A DNA stretch of 12,158 nucleotides from Rhodospirillales bacterium (GCA_018971905.1 JAGWZS010000029.1:1-12158); one strand, 5' to 3'; numbered from the stretch's first letter, positions 1 through 7,598 are shown. Numbers and translations: made by a program. Notes: generated by a model not told the origin, from the letters alone.

Positions 1-9
1 GCCATAAAT

Positions 10-37
10 TTGCCGCACGGCCAGGGTCGTTTATAGA
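10..37 (+). promoter_or_regulatory. possible apt promoter, leaderless type (weak)
   Basis: A TTGCCG hexamer at 10-15 and a TATAGA hexamer at 32-37 are 16 bases apart. Each matches the sigma-70 consensus at four of six positions. If used, transcription would start within a few bases of the apt ATG at 46, giving a leaderless or nearly leaderless message. This fits the absence of any Shine-Dalgarno sequence before that ATG. Two weak hexamers at a window edge are thin evidence, and apt could instead be read through from a gene to the left. Confidence 0.22.
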
Positions 38-45
38 ACGTCATC

Positions 46-561
46 ATGGACCTTAAAGATCACATCCGCGGTATTCCGGACTTCCCCAAGCCGGGAATCC
101 TTTTCTACGATATTTCAACCCTGCTGCGGCACGCCGATGCCTGGCAGGTGGCCATGGGCCGCCTTGCCAACCGGGTGCGGGCCTACCACCCCACCGTGCT
201 GGCCGGGGTGGAGAGCCGCGGCTTTTTGCTGGCGGCACCCCTGGCGCTGAAGCTGGGCTGCGGCTTCGTGATGCTGCGCAAGCCCGGCAAGCTGCCCGGC
301 GCCACCGTGGGGCTGGATTATGCTCTGGAATATGGCACGGACCGTATCGAGATTCAGGCCGACGCCGTTGAACCAGGCGCCCGCGTGGTGGTGGTGGACG
401 ATCTTTTGGCGACCGGCGGCACCATGGCGGCGGGCATAAAGCTGCTGCGAAGCGCCGGGGCGGAGGTTGTGGCCGCCGCCGCGATGATCGAGCTGACGTT
501 CCTGCACGGGCGGGACAAGCTCGACGTGCCGTTCGAGGCGCTGGTTCAGTACGATAATTGA
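46..561 (+). CDS. apt: adenine phosphoribosyltransferase
   Basis: Purine salvage enzyme of the cytoplasm that makes AMP and pyrophosphate from adenine and PRPP. The 171-residue length is the usual size for the family. It opens with the typical Apt N-terminus (residues 5-26, [12 protein letters not shown] followed by FYDIS), then GVESRGF at about 54-60, and the PRPP-binding loop [13 protein letters not shown] at 114-126 with its paired acidic residues and glycine-threonine turn. ATG 46 starts at the family's normal N-terminus, although no Shine-Dalgarno sequence precedes it, so it may be leaderless or read from an upstream message. The next gene begins 58 bases downstream on the same strand. 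PurF at the other end of the window belongs to the de novo branch of the same pathway, but the two genes are not linked in an operon. Confidence 0.96.
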   Translation: MDLKDHIRGIPDFPKPGILFYDISTLLRHADAWQVAMGRLANRVRAYHPTVLAGVESRGFLLAAPLALKLGCGFVMLRKPGKLPGATVGLDYALEYGTDRIEIQADAVEPGARVVVVDDLLATGGTMAAGIKLLRSAGAEVVAAAAMIELTFLHGRDKLDVPFEALVQYDN

Positions 562-619
562 CGGGTGAGCGGCGGTGCGCCATCTCCCAGGCTTTGAGGA
601 AACGCGGAGTAAAACCAAA

Positions 620-1669
620 ATGAAACGCCGGCACATGCTGGGTACCCTGGCGGCCTCTGCCCTGTTGCCGGGCATGGTGCGCGCCCAAACCGTGGCGCAA
701 CCTGCAGCCGGGCCAATGACACTGCTGGTGGCCGGCCCTGATGGCGGCCAGACCAGCCGTTGGGGCAATGCGTTCGCGCTGGCGATCTCCAATGCGTATC
801 CTGGCACGCCCAATATTGTGGCCGAGCCCGTGGGCGGGCTGGATGGCGTGACCGGCGCCAACCGGCTGGATGCGCTGCTGGTGCCGGATGGGCACAGTGC
901 CGCCATTCTGCCGGGGGCGGCGCTGATCGCTTATCTCACCGGTGACAGCAGGGTGCACTACGACCCCACGCACTGGACTCCTGTTCTGGCGGGATTCAAT
1001 TCCGGTGTGCTGATGCTGCGCGCGCCCGCGGGGCTGGCGCCCAGGCTGGCCACATTCCAGAAAATGACGCCACTGCGCATGGGCGTGGCGCAAACGCAAA
1101 GCGGCGACCTGGCCGCCCTGCTGGCCTTGGCCCGGCTTGGCATTGCCACCGCGCCGGTGTTCGGGCTGCAGGGCAGTGCTGAAAAAACCAGCGCGTTCAT
1201 CAGCGGGGCCGTGGATGCCGTGTTTATCAGCGGGGAAGGCGTGCCGGAGGATATAACCCCGCTCATAGCTTCCGGCGCGGTGCCGGCCTTTTGCCTGGGC
1301 GCGCCAGGGCCGGGCGGCGCGGTGGGGCCAGACCCGCTGTTTCCGGGCCTGCCCTTGCCCACAGCCCTTGGCCCGGCGGTGAACCCGCTGCTGGATTCCG
1401 CCTATGAAGCCGCCGCCGCCGCCGCGCGCACGGATTTTCTGCTGGTGCTGCCACGCCTGACCGACCCTTCTGCCGTGGCGCTTTGGCGCAGCGCCGCCCA
1501 GCAGGCGGCAGCCAGCCAGGCGGTGAGTGCCGCCGCCGCCGCCAGCTCAATTTCCCTGCAGCCAGCACCGGTGCTGGCCAATGCGCTCACCACCCTGGCC
1601 ATTGTGCCCGCGGAGCAGCCGCAATTGCTTGCCTTTCTGGCGAAAAATTACGGCTGGCAGCCGGGCTGA
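620..1669 (+). CDS. secreted Bug/TctC-like substrate-binding protein (putative)
   Basis: A 349-residue protein with an N-terminal export signal: MKRRH, then a short hydrophobic stretch (about residues 6-20), with likely cleavage after VRA at residue 22. The twin arginine at 3-4 is Tat-like but lacks a full consensus. The mature part resembles the tripartite tricarboxylate transporter solute-binding (Bug/TctC) fold: an opening strand and loop LLVAGPDGGQTSRWGNA, a VAEPVGGLDGVTGAN segment where the family has its VENRPGAGG-type motif, a PDGHSAAIL segment, and HYDPTHWTPV where the family has YDPxKDFTPI. Start chosen at ATG 620 because GGAG at 606-609 is well placed and the export signal follows directly; an in-frame GTG at 575 would only add a non-signal-like extension. 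Two alanine runs occur near the C-terminus. No TctA/TctB membrane partners are in the window. Similarity to Bug proteins is distant, so the ligand is unknown and the assignment moderate. Confidence 0.62.
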   Translation: MKRRHMLGTLAASALLPGMVRAQTVAQPAAGPMTLLVAGPDGGQTSRWGNAFALAISNAYPGTPNIVAEPVGGLDGVTGANRLDALLVPDGHSAAILPGAALIAYLTGDSRVHYDPTHWTPVLAGFNSGVLMLRAPAGLAPRLATFQKMTPLRMGVAQTQSGDLAALLALARLGIATAPVFGLQGSAEKTSAFISGAVDAVFISGEGVPEDITPLIASGAVPAFCLGAPGPGGAVGPDPLFPGLPLPTALGPAVNPLLDSAYEAAAAAARTDFLLVLPRLTDPSAVALWRSAAQQAAASQAVSAAAAASSISLQPAPVLANALTTLAIVPAEQPQLLAFLAKNYGWQPG

Positions 1670-1671
1670 GC

Positions 1672-3090
1672 TTGGCCAAACCGGTTAAAACCTACGTCTG
1701 CGCCGCCTGTGGCGCCGTATTCCCGAAATGGGCCGGGCGCTGCGAAACCTGCGGCGAATGGAACACGCTGGAAGAGCAGGCCGCACCCAAGGCGCTGCCC
1801 GGCGGGATGAAGGAATCATCCCGGCGCGCCGGGGCGAAGATTGAATTCGTAGGGCTGGAGGGCATAACACCCCCGCCGCCGCGTGTGCCCACCACCATTG
1901 CGGAGTTCGACCGCGTGCTGGGCGGCGGGCTGGTGCCGGCCTCTGTGGTGCTGGTGGGGGGCGACCCTGGCATCGGCAAATCCACCCTGCTGCTGCAGGC
2001 CAGCGCCGCGCTGGGCCGCGCCGGGCAGGAGGTGCTGTATATCTCCGGCGAGGAGTCGGTGGACCAGATCCGGATGCGCGCCTTGCGCCTGGGGCTTTCC
2101 AACGCGCCGCTGCATCTGGCCGCCGCCACCCAGCTGGGGGATATTCTCGCCTCGCTGCCGCAATTTCCCCATGCCAGACTGGTGGTGATCGATTCCATCC
2201 AGACCATGTGGACGGACAGTGTGGAGTCTGCTCCTGGCTCTGTCACGCAGGTGCGGGCCAGCGCGTTCGAGCTGATCCGCGCTGCCAAAACGCAAGGGTT
2301 TGCGCTGCTGCTGGTGGGGCATGTGACCAAGGAAGGCGCTTTGGCGGGGCCGCGCGTGCTGGAGCACATGGTGGATGTGGTGCTGCATTTCGAAGGTGAC
2401 CGCGGCCACCAGTTCCGAATCTTACGCGGCATGAAAAACCGTTTTGGTGCCACCGACGAAATCGGCGTGTTCGAGATGACCGGCAGCGGCCTCGCCCAGG
2501 TGGCCAACCCTTCGGCTTTGTTTCTGGCGGAGCGGCGCGGCAATGTGGCGGGAAGTGCTGTGCTGGCGGGGCTGGAAGGCACTCGCCCGGTGCTGGTGGA
2601 AATTCAGTGCCTGCTGGCGCCCAACCCCGGCGGCTCCCCCCGGCGGCAGGTGATCGGCTGGGATTCCGGCCGGCTTTCCATGCTGCTGGCGGTGCTGGAG
2701 GCGCGTTGCGGGCTGAAGCTGGCCATGAACGATGTTTACCTGAATGTGGCGGGGGGGCTGCGCGTTTCCGAGCCGGCGGCAGACCTTGCCGTGGCCGCGG
2801 CGCTTATCTCGGCGGCATCCGATGTGCCGACAGACCCGGCGATGGTGTTTTTTGGCGAGATCGGGCTTTCTGGCGAGCTGCGCCAGGTGGCGCAGACCGA
2901 GCTGCGGCTGAAGGAGGCGGCGAAGCTGGGCTTTGCCCGCGCGGCCGGGCCAAAGCGCGTGGCGGGCGGCGCGGCGAAGCTGAATGTGCCGAAATCATTG
3001 TCCCTGATTGAAATCGGGCATCTGACGGATCTAGTTGGGATCATCGCCACGGGGAAAAAGCCGGGCGCCAAGAACAAGGAGGCGGAATGA
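1672..3090 (+). CDS. radA: DNA repair protein RadA
   Basis: RadA (Sms) is a RecA-like, DnaB-like ATPase that processes recombination intermediates and drives branch migration. The 472-residue reading shows all landmarks in order: a zinc finger with Cys10, Cys13, Cys24 and Cys27; Walker A GGDPGIGKST at 96-105; Walker B VVIDS at 171-175; the RadA-specific KNRFG motif at 255-259; and a Lon-protease-like C-terminal domain from about 290 onwards. The start is taken as TTG 1672, giving MAKPVKTYVC, because homologues begin just before the zinc finger and no ATG or GTG lies suitably nearby in this frame. The frame stays open upstream to 1483, but that stretch overlaps the preceding gene and does not look like RadA. 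The start is 2 bases after the preceding stop with no clear Shine-Dalgarno, suggesting translational coupling. The gene ends in an ATGA overlap with cvpA. Confidence 0.95.
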   Translation: MAKPVKTYVCAACGAVFPKWAGRCETCGEWNTLEEQAAPKALPGGMKESSRRAGAKIEFVGLEGITPPPPRVPTTIAEFDRVLGGGLVPASVVLVGGDPGIGKSTLLLQASAALGRAGQEVLYISGEESVDQIRMRALRLGLSNAPLHLAAATQLGDILASLPQFPHARLVVIDSIQTMWTDSVESAPGSVTQVRASAFELIRAAKTQGFALLLVGHVTKEGALAGPRVLEHMVDVVLHFEGDRGHQFRILRGMKNRFGATDEIGVFEMTGSGLAQVANPSALFLAERRGNVAGSAVLAGLEGTRPVLVEIQCLLAPNPGGSPRRQVIGWDSGRLSMLLAVLEARCGLKLAMNDVYLNVAGGLRVSEPAADLAVAAALISAASDVPTDPAMVFFGEIGLSGELRQVAQTELRLKEAAKLGFARAAGPKRVAGGAAKLNVPKSLSLIEIGHLTDLVGIIATGKKPGAKNKEAE

Positions 3091-3689
3091 CCTGGGTTGA
3101 TGCGGTGATGCTGGGGGTTGTGGCGCTCTCCGCCCTGTTTTCGATGGTGCGTGGCTTTGTGCGCGAAGTGCTGGGCGTGGGCGCGTGGCTTGGCGCGCTG
3201 CTGGCCTGCCTGCGGTATTATGGGCTGGCGCAGCCGTATATCGCGTCGCTGCTGCCCAAGCACCTGGCCCATTTCGCCATCTATGGCGCCATGGCGGCGG
3301 TGTTTCTGGTGGTGCTGGTTGTGCTCAGCCTCATCAGCGGCCTTATTGGCGGGCTTGTACGGGACTCCGCCCTTTCCGGCCTGGACCATTCGCTCGGGAT
3401 TGTTTTTGGCGCCGCGCGCGGGGCTGTGCTGGTGTTTCTGGCTTATATCGCGCTGGGTCTGGCTGAGCCTTCCTCCGCCTGGCCAGCACCGGTTGTGAAT
3501 GCGCGCTTCCTGCCGCTGGCCCAGCAGGGCGCAGTTTGGGTGGCGGGCTTTCTGCCCGCGCAGTACCGGCCGAAAATTCAACCCCTGCCCAGCCCGCAGG
3601 CACCCAGTGCCGCCACGCTGATGCAGCAGCCCGTGGTGGGCAGCGCGCTGCAAGGCAGCCCCCCCGCGGCCGGCGGAAACAGCCAGTAA
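3087..3689 (+). CDS. cvpA: CvpA family membrane protein
   Basis: A 200-residue inner-membrane protein of the CvpA (colicin V production) family. It begins MTWVDAVMLGVV, the typical CvpA opening, followed by the family's RGFVREVLGV segment at about 22-31. Four hydrophobic segments are visible at about 5-20, 28-45, 63-88 and 102-124. The tail from about 150 is rich in proline, alanine and glutamine and is probably cytoplasmic and poorly ordered. The exact biochemical role of the family is unsettled; in enterobacteria it is linked to colicin V export and envelope stress. Its ATG overlaps the radA stop in an ATGA, so the two are co-translated. In many alphaproteobacteria cvpA is followed by purF, but here rnhB converges on it and purF lies over 7 kb away on the other strand. 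Confidence 0.9.
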   Translation: MTWVDAVMLGVVALSALFSMVRGFVREVLGVGAWLGALLACLRYYGLAQPYIASLLPKHLAHFAIYGAMAAVFLVVLVVLSLISGLIGGLVRDSALSGLDHSLGIVFGAARGAVLVFLAYIALGLAEPSSAWPAPVVNARFLPLAQQGAVWVAGFLPAQYRPKIQPLPSPQAPSAATLMQQPVVGSALQGSPPAAGGNSQ

Positions 3690-3708
3690 ACCGCCTGCCC
3701 CCGCCGCT

Positions 3709-4299
3709 TTACAGCAGCGGCCCGAACCCGCGCCGGTGATGCGGCGTGGGGCCATGGGCGATGATGGCCTCGCGGTGGATGGCCGCCGCATAGCCCGCAT
3801 TGCGTGCCCAGCCATACTGCGGGTAGCGCGCATCCAGCTGGCGCATCAGCCGGTCGCGGATCTCCTTGGCCACGATGGAGGCCGCGGCGATGGAAAGGCT
3901 CAGCCCGTCTCCACCCACCAGGGCAGTGCAGGGAATGGCAATGCCGGGTGTTTTGTTGCCGTCCACCAGCACATGGTCCGGCGTGGCGGGGAGCGCCGCA
4001 ATTGCCCGGCGCATGGCCAGAAAGGAGGCGTGCAGGATGTTGAGGCGGTAAATCTCCCTCACCGAGGCCGCGCCGACCCCAATTTCCGCCCCCGAAGCCC
4101 GCAGCACCAGCAACGCCGCCGCTCGCTTTTTGGGCGTGAGCTTTTTGGAATCATCCAGCATTAAAGCCAGACCCTCCGGCAGTTTGGCGGGCAGCATCAC
4201 GGCGGCGGCCAGCACCGGCCCGGCCAAGGGGCCGCGGCCTACTTCGTCCACCCCGGCAACGCGGCCGCCGATGGCCGCCTCGCGCGAAAAATCAGGCAT
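3709..4299 (-). CDS. rnhB: ribonuclease HII
   Basis: RNase HII cleaves RNA in RNA-DNA hybrids and makes the first cut at single ribonucleotides embedded in DNA. The 196-residue protein has the signature [14 protein letters not shown] at 16-29 and the four acidic metal ligands of the family: Asp18, Glu19, Asp113 (in LVDGNK) and Asp131 (in [17 protein letters not shown]). The C-terminal [15 protein letters not shown] is also typical. ATG 4299 is chosen because GAGG lies 9 bases upstream (plus-strand 4309-4312) and the protein then has normal length; the longer open frame to 4509 is a shadow of tadA. The start overlaps the tadA stop by 8 bases, so the two form one transcription unit. The gene converges on cvpA, with 19 bases between their stops. 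Confidence 0.96.
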   Translation of the reverse strand: MPDFSREAAIGGRVAGVDEVGRGPLAGPVLAAAVMLPAKLPEGLALMLDDSKKLTPKKRAAALLVLRASGAEIGVGAASVREIYRLNILHASFLAMRRAIAALPATPDHVLVDGNKTPGIAIPCTALVGGDGLSLSIAAASIVAKEIRDRLMRQLDARYPQYGWARNAGYAAAIHREAIIAHGPTPHHRRGFGPLL

Positions 4300-4741
4300 C
4301 GCGCCGGGCCTCGAAAAACTCCCGCAGCAGTGCCGCACTTTCCTGCTCCCGCACGCCGCCGATGATTTCCGGTTTGTGATGCGTGGTGGGCTGGGTGAAC
4401 AGGCGCGGCCCATGCTCCACCGCGCCGGTTTTGGGATCGTAGGCGCCAAACACCAGCCTGCCCACGCGCAGGGCCGCGATCGCCGCCGCGCAAAAGGCGC
4501 AGGGCTCAAGTGTTACCGTCAGCGTGCAATCAGCCAGATATTTCTGCCCCAGCGCGGCCCGCGCCGCGTTCAGCGCCAGGAATTCCGCATGGGCCGTGGG
4601 GTTTTTCCCTTCTTCCACCCGGTTGCCGGCCAGGGTCAGCACGGTGCCTGTGCCATCTGTTACCACCGCGCCCACCGGTACCTCGCCCGCTTCGGCGGCG
4701 CGGCGGGCTTCGTCCAGAGCCATTTGCATGGGCGAGGTCAT
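4292..4741 (-). CDS. tadA: tRNA adenosine(34) deaminase TadA
   Basis: TadA converts adenosine to inosine at the wobble position of tRNA-Arg(ACG), an essential decoding step in most bacteria. The 149-residue protein shows the zinc-dependent deaminase motifs: EVPVGAVV at about 20-27, the HAE motif with His51 (zinc ligand) and Glu53 (proton shuttle), and PCAFC with Cys81 and Cys84 as the other zinc ligands. [16 protein letters not shown] follows, as in the family. ATG 4741 is preferred because the protein then begins at the normal TadA N-terminus; ATGs at 4768, 4729 and 4723 are alternatives, and no start has a convincing Shine-Dalgarno. It overlaps rnhB by 8 bases and diverges from the amidotransferase gene at 4788, leaving a 46-base shared upstream region. 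Confidence 0.94.
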   Translation of the reverse strand: MTSPMQMALDEARRAAEAGEVPVGAVVTDGTGTVLTLAGNRVEEGKNPTAHAEFLALNAARAALGQKYLADCTLTVTLEPCAFCAAAIAALRVGRLVFGAYDPKTGAVEHGPRLFTQPTTHHKPEIIGGVREQESAALLREFFEARRDA

Positions 4742-4787
4742 GTGTGAAGCAATTGCCTCAACCCTCATGGAAGGTCTAGGTGGAGCC

Positions 4788-5498
4788 ATGAAAAAACGCC
4801 CCTTGATTGGCCTGACCCTGGATGCGGAGCCCGCTGGCGGCTGGTCCAAATACCCCTGGTACGCGCTGCGGCAGAATTATACCGAGGTCGTGGCCGCGTG
4901 CGGCGGCCTGGCCGTGGCGCTGCCGCACGACGAGGAGCTGGCGGAGGCGTATCTGGACCGGCTGGACGGGCTGATTGTGACCGGCGGCGCCTTTGATGTG
5001 GACCCGGCTTTGTACGGCGACAGCGAAACCCACGAAACCGTGGCGTTGAAGGCCAGCCGCACCGTGGCGGAGCTGGCCTACCTGCGCGCTGCCATGGCCC
5101 GCAACATGCCGGTGCTTGGCATTTGCGGCGGGCAGCAGCTTCTGGCCGTGGCGCTGGGCGGCACGCTGCACCAGCATATTCCGGATGCGATTCCCGGCGC
5201 CCTGGAGCATGAGCAGAAAACCAGCCATTACGAACCCGGCCACAAGGTGGACATTCTGGCGGGCACCAAGCTGTTTTCCATTGCTGGGCCGGTGATGCAG
5301 GTGAACAGCTCTCACCACCAGGCGGTGAAATCCGCCGGGCGCGGGGTGGTGAATGCCATCGCGCCTGATGGCGTGATTGAAGGGATTGAGGATCCGGCGC
5401 AGAAATTCTGCATCGGCGTGCAATGGCACCCGGAATATCTGGTGGATGCGGGCGATGCCGCCCTCTACCGCGCCTTTCTGGCCGCCTGCCATGACTGA
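4788..5498 (+). CDS. peptidase C26 (PuuD-like) class I glutamine amidotransferase
   Basis: A 236-residue cytoplasmic hydrolase of the gamma-glutamyl-gamma-aminobutyrate hydrolase (peptidase C26, PuuD-like) family, which cleaves gamma-glutamyl amide bonds. It begins KRPLIGLTLDAE, then has the GLIVTGGAFDVDPALYG segment at 61-77, the nucleophile elbow GICGGQQ with Cys113, NSSHHQAV at 173-180, and GVQWHPE at 210-216 supplying the catalytic His214 and Glu216. The triad looks intact. ATG 4788 is preceded by AGGTGGAG at 4778-4785. Its end overlaps the next gene by 8 bases, so it leads a run with the pseudouridine synthase and rsmD genes. No putrescine-degradation partners are nearby, so the true gamma-glutamyl substrate cannot be named. 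Confidence 0.88.
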   Translation: MKKRPLIGLTLDAEPAGGWSKYPWYALRQNYTEVVAACGGLAVALPHDEELAEAYLDRLDGLIVTGGAFDVDPALYGDSETHETVALKASRTVAELAYLRAAMARNMPVLGICGGQQLLAVALGGTLHQHIPDAIPGALEHEQKTSHYEPGHKVDILAGTKLFSIAGPVMQVNSSHHQAVKSAGRGVVNAIAPDGVIEGIEDPAQKFCIGVQWHPEYLVDAGDAALYRAFLAACHD

Positions 5499-6231
5499 GG
5501 AAAACGCAGAGCGTGGCGAGCGCATCGCCAAATTTCTCTCCCGTGCCGGGGTAGCATCCCGCCGGGATGCGGAGGCCATGATCGAGGCCGGGCGGGTGCG
5601 GATGAACAACGAGGCCGTGACCCACCCGGCGGTGTTCGTGAAGCAAGGCGACATGGTGCTGGTGGACGGCAAGCCGGTGGGTGAGCCGGAGCGCACTCGG
5701 CTGTTTCGCTACCACAAGCCGGAAGGGCTGGTGACGACCCATAAAGACCCCGAAGGCCGCCCGACGGTGTTTGAGAAGCTGCCGCCTGGCCTGCCGCGCC
5801 TTATTTCCGTTGGGCGGCTGGATTTAACCTCGGAGGGTTTGCTGCTGCTGACCAACGATGGTGCGCTCTCCCGCCAGTTGGAATTGCCCGCCACCGGCTG
5901 GCTGCGCCGCTACCGCGTGCGCGTGCATGGCGGTGTGTCCCAGGAGAAGATCAGGCGTTTGGCCGATGGGCTGGTGGTGGAGCGGGTGAAATACGGGCCC
6001 ATCGAAGCCGCGATCGACAGTGTGCAACGGTCCAACACTTGGCTTTCGATGAGTTTGCGCGAGGGCAAAAACCGCGAAATCCGCCGCGTGATGCAGGCGC
6101 TGGAGCTGCCGGTGACAAGGCTGATCCGCGTGGCCTACGGGCCGTTTCAGCTCGGCACCCTGCCGCGCGGGGCGGTGGAGGAAGTAAACGGCAAGGTGCT
6201 GCGCGAACAGGTGCCAGGCTTGGCGAAATGA
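5491..6231 (+). CDS. rluB: 23S rRNA pseudouridine synthase, RluB type
   Basis: An RsuA/RluB-family pseudouridine synthase. The family modifies uridines in rRNA, and RluB acts at 23S U2605 (E. coli numbering). The 246-residue protein has an N-terminal S4 RNA-binding domain (about 10-58, including RIAKFLSRAGVASRRDAE), then KPEGLVTTHKDPEGRPTVFE, the catalytic motif GRLDLTSEGLLLLTNDG with Asp111, and the family's EGKNREIRR motif at 191-199. Start ATG 5491 fits the usual N-terminus and overlaps the preceding stop by 8 bases. Its own stop overlaps the rsmD start (ATGA). The tadA/rluB/rsmD neighbourhood is common in alphaproteobacteria and supports RluB over RsuA, RluE or RluF. The exact target base is inferred from family and context. 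Confidence 0.9.
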   Translation: MTEENAERGERIAKFLSRAGVASRRDAEAMIEAGRVRMNNEAVTHPAVFVKQGDMVLVDGKPVGEPERTRLFRYHKPEGLVTTHKDPEGRPTVFEKLPPGLPRLISVGRLDLTSEGLLLLTNDGALSRQLELPATGWLRRYRVRVHGGVSQEKIRRLADGLVVERVKYGPIEAAIDSVQRSNTWLSMSLREGKNREIRRVMQALELPVTRLIRVAYGPFQLGTLPRGAVEEVNGKVLREQVPGLAK

Positions 6232-6764
6232 GGATTATCGCCGGGCGCTGGAAGGGCCGCGTGCTGGCGGCACCCCAGGGGCGCGATACCCGCCCCACCA
6301 ATATCCGCGCCCGGCAGGCGGTGTTCGACATTCTGGCCCATGCCCCCTGGTGCGAGTTGCAAGGGGCGAAGGTGCTGGATGTGTTTGCCGGCACCGGCGC
6401 CTATGGGCTGGAAGCGCTTTCACGGGGTGCGGCTTCGGCGAGCTTTATTGAGCTCGCCAGCCCGGCTCTGGCGGCTTTGAAAGCCAACATTGCCATTTGC
6501 AAGGCAGAGACCGCAAAGCTGGTGGCGGCCGATGCGCTGCACCCGCCCGGCGGCACGCCGCATGATTTGGTGTTTCTGGACCCGCCTTACGGCCAGGCGC
6601 TGGTGGCGCCCGCATTGGATGCACTGGCGGCGAAGGGGTGGATTGCACCCGGCGCCATCATTGTGGCCGAGCAGGGGCCGGATGAGGAACTGGCGGTGCA
6701 GGAGCCCCTGGTTGAGCGCGCCCATGGCAAGGCGCATCTGAGAGTCTGGCGCTATCCGGGGTGA
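6228..6764 (+). CDS. rsmD: 16S rRNA (guanine(966)-N2)-methyltransferase RsmD
   Basis: RsmD methylates G966 of 16S rRNA using S-adenosylmethionine. The 178-residue protein begins with the diagnostic MRIIAGRWKGRVL, continues with TRPTNIRARQAVFDIL, and has the SAM-binding DVFAGTG at 51-57 with AYGLEALSRGA behind it. The catalytic N6/N2-methylase motif is DPPY at 118-121 inside VFLDPPYG. ATG 6228 overlaps the rluB stop in an ATGA arrangement and gives exactly the family N-terminus. It ends 18 bases before the convergent amidotransferase gene; I see no convincing terminator in that gap. Confidence 0.95.
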   Translation: MRIIAGRWKGRVLAAPQGRDTRPTNIRARQAVFDILAHAPWCELQGAKVLDVFAGTGAYGLEALSRGAASASFIELASPALAALKANIAICKAETAKLVAADALHPPGGTPHDLVFLDPPYGQALVAPALDALAAKGWIAPGAIIVAEQGPDEELAVQEPLVERAHGKAHLRVWRYPG

Positions 6765-6782
6765 GGAATACGGCCCCGGGTT

Positions 6783-7499
6783 TCAGGCCGGGGGCAGAGC
6801 TTGGGCCGCAATATCCAGAAAATTGCCGAAGATCGTTTGCCCGGCAGCGTAAAGCCCGGGGAATTGCGCCCCCACTTCCGCCGCCAGCGCCGCCAGCGCG
6901 CCAGGGCCGCGCACACGCTCCAGCGCCTGTTTATATTCCGGCAGGGCGCCCCACTCAGCCGTGGTGGTGTGGGTTAATTCCAGGTGGAATTGCAGCCCAT
7001 AGGCAAAACGCCCCCAGCGTTGGGCCTGCATGGCGCTGGCGGGAGAGCTTGCCAGATGCACCGCACCTTCCGGCAGGCGCTGCACCTCCGCCCCGTGCCA
7101 TTGCAGGCAAGGCCATGTGGCGGGCAAACCCGCGAAAATCGGGTCGGGGGTGGTGTTCACCTGGCTCATCCCCACCTCGGGCGCTTGCATTCGCCCAACC
7201 TCTCCACCCAGCGCCTGCGCCAGCAGCTGGTGGCCCAGGCAGATGCCAAGATAAGGCCGTCCGGCCTGCACCCAGGTTTTGATTGCCGCCATCTCATCCA
7301 GCAGCCAGGGGTGTTTGGCGGTCTGCCACACATCCATCGGCCCGCCCATCACCAGCAGCGCGTCGAAGCCCTCCAGCGGTGGAATCGCCTCGCCTTCGTC
7401 CAGCTCCACCGCGTGCATGGTGCAGCCGCGCGCGTTCATCACATCGCGGAAGCTGCCCGGGTGCTCCGAGACGGCATGTTGCAGGACGAGGATTTTCAC
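6783..7499 (-). CDS. class I glutamine amidotransferase (GuaA-N-like, stand-alone)
   Basis: A 238-residue stand-alone class I glutamine amidotransferase domain resembling the N-terminal domain of GMP synthase. It has VMGGPMDVW at 50-58, the nucleophile elbow GICLGHQLLAQALGG with Cys87, a QWHGAEV segment at 133-139, and LQFHLE near 169-174 giving His172 and Glu174, so the glutaminase or peptidase-like triad appears intact. The start is GTG 7499, with GGAG at 7506-7509 on the complementary strand 6 bases away. No synthetase domain is attached and none lies nearby, so the acceptor substrate is unknown. It belongs to a different subfamily from the C26-type enzyme at 4788. It converges on rsmD and diverges from mutL. 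Confidence 0.85.
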   Translation of the reverse strand: MKILVLQHAVSEHPGSFRDVMNARGCTMHAVELDEGEAIPPLEGFDALLVMGGPMDVWQTAKHPWLLDEMAAIKTWVQAGRPYLGICLGHQLLAQALGGEVGRMQAPEVGMSQVNTTPDPIFAGLPATWPCLQWHGAEVQRLPEGAVHLASSPASAMQAQRWGRFAYGLQFHLELTHTTTAEWGALPEYKQALERVRGPGALAALAAEVGAQFPGLYAAGQTIFGNFLDIAAQALPPA

Positions 7500-7526
7500 A
7501 GGGCTCTCCGCGGTTGGAACAAGACC

Positions 7527-7555
7527 AATATTGCAGGGAATGTTTTTTTCGTGAA
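7527..7555 (-). promoter_or_regulatory. possible promoter for the GTG-start amidotransferase gene
   Basis: Read on the minus strand, TTCACG (7555-7550) and AATATT (7532-7527) are separated by exactly 17 bases, each matching four of six consensus positions. A run of seven A follows the first hexamer. Transcription would begin near 7520, leaving a leader of about 20 bases with the Shine-Dalgarno at 7509-7506. The 99-base divergent gap must also hold any mutL promoter, for which I see no good candidate. Called by eye only. Confidence 0.3.
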
Positions 7556-7598
7556 GCGCCGGAGGGCAGGACTCGGCTGGGCCATGCTATGCGGGCAT

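Noticed and set aside
1..36. Open frame ending in TAG at 34-36 as the tail of an upstream gene
   Set aside because: Eleven codons are too few to recognise a product, and other frames are also open at the window edge, so no gene can be claimed.
53..1099. Long minus-strand open frame opposite apt and the binding-protein gene (348 codons), with similar long antisense frames opposite radA, mutL and the C26 gene
   Set aside because: Arg/Pro/His-rich translations are typical of reversed high-GC coding sequence. The opposite strand encodes recognised proteins across the same bases.
3703..3721. GCCGCT...AGCGGC hairpin between cvpA and rnhB as a convergent terminator
   Set aside because: The stem is only 6 bp with no T-run, and part of it is rnhB coding sequence including its stop.
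6774..6795. CCCCGG...CCGGGG hairpin between rsmD and the amidotransferase gene
   Set aside because: It is a short stem with no T-run that overlaps the last codons of the minus-strand gene; not a supported terminator.
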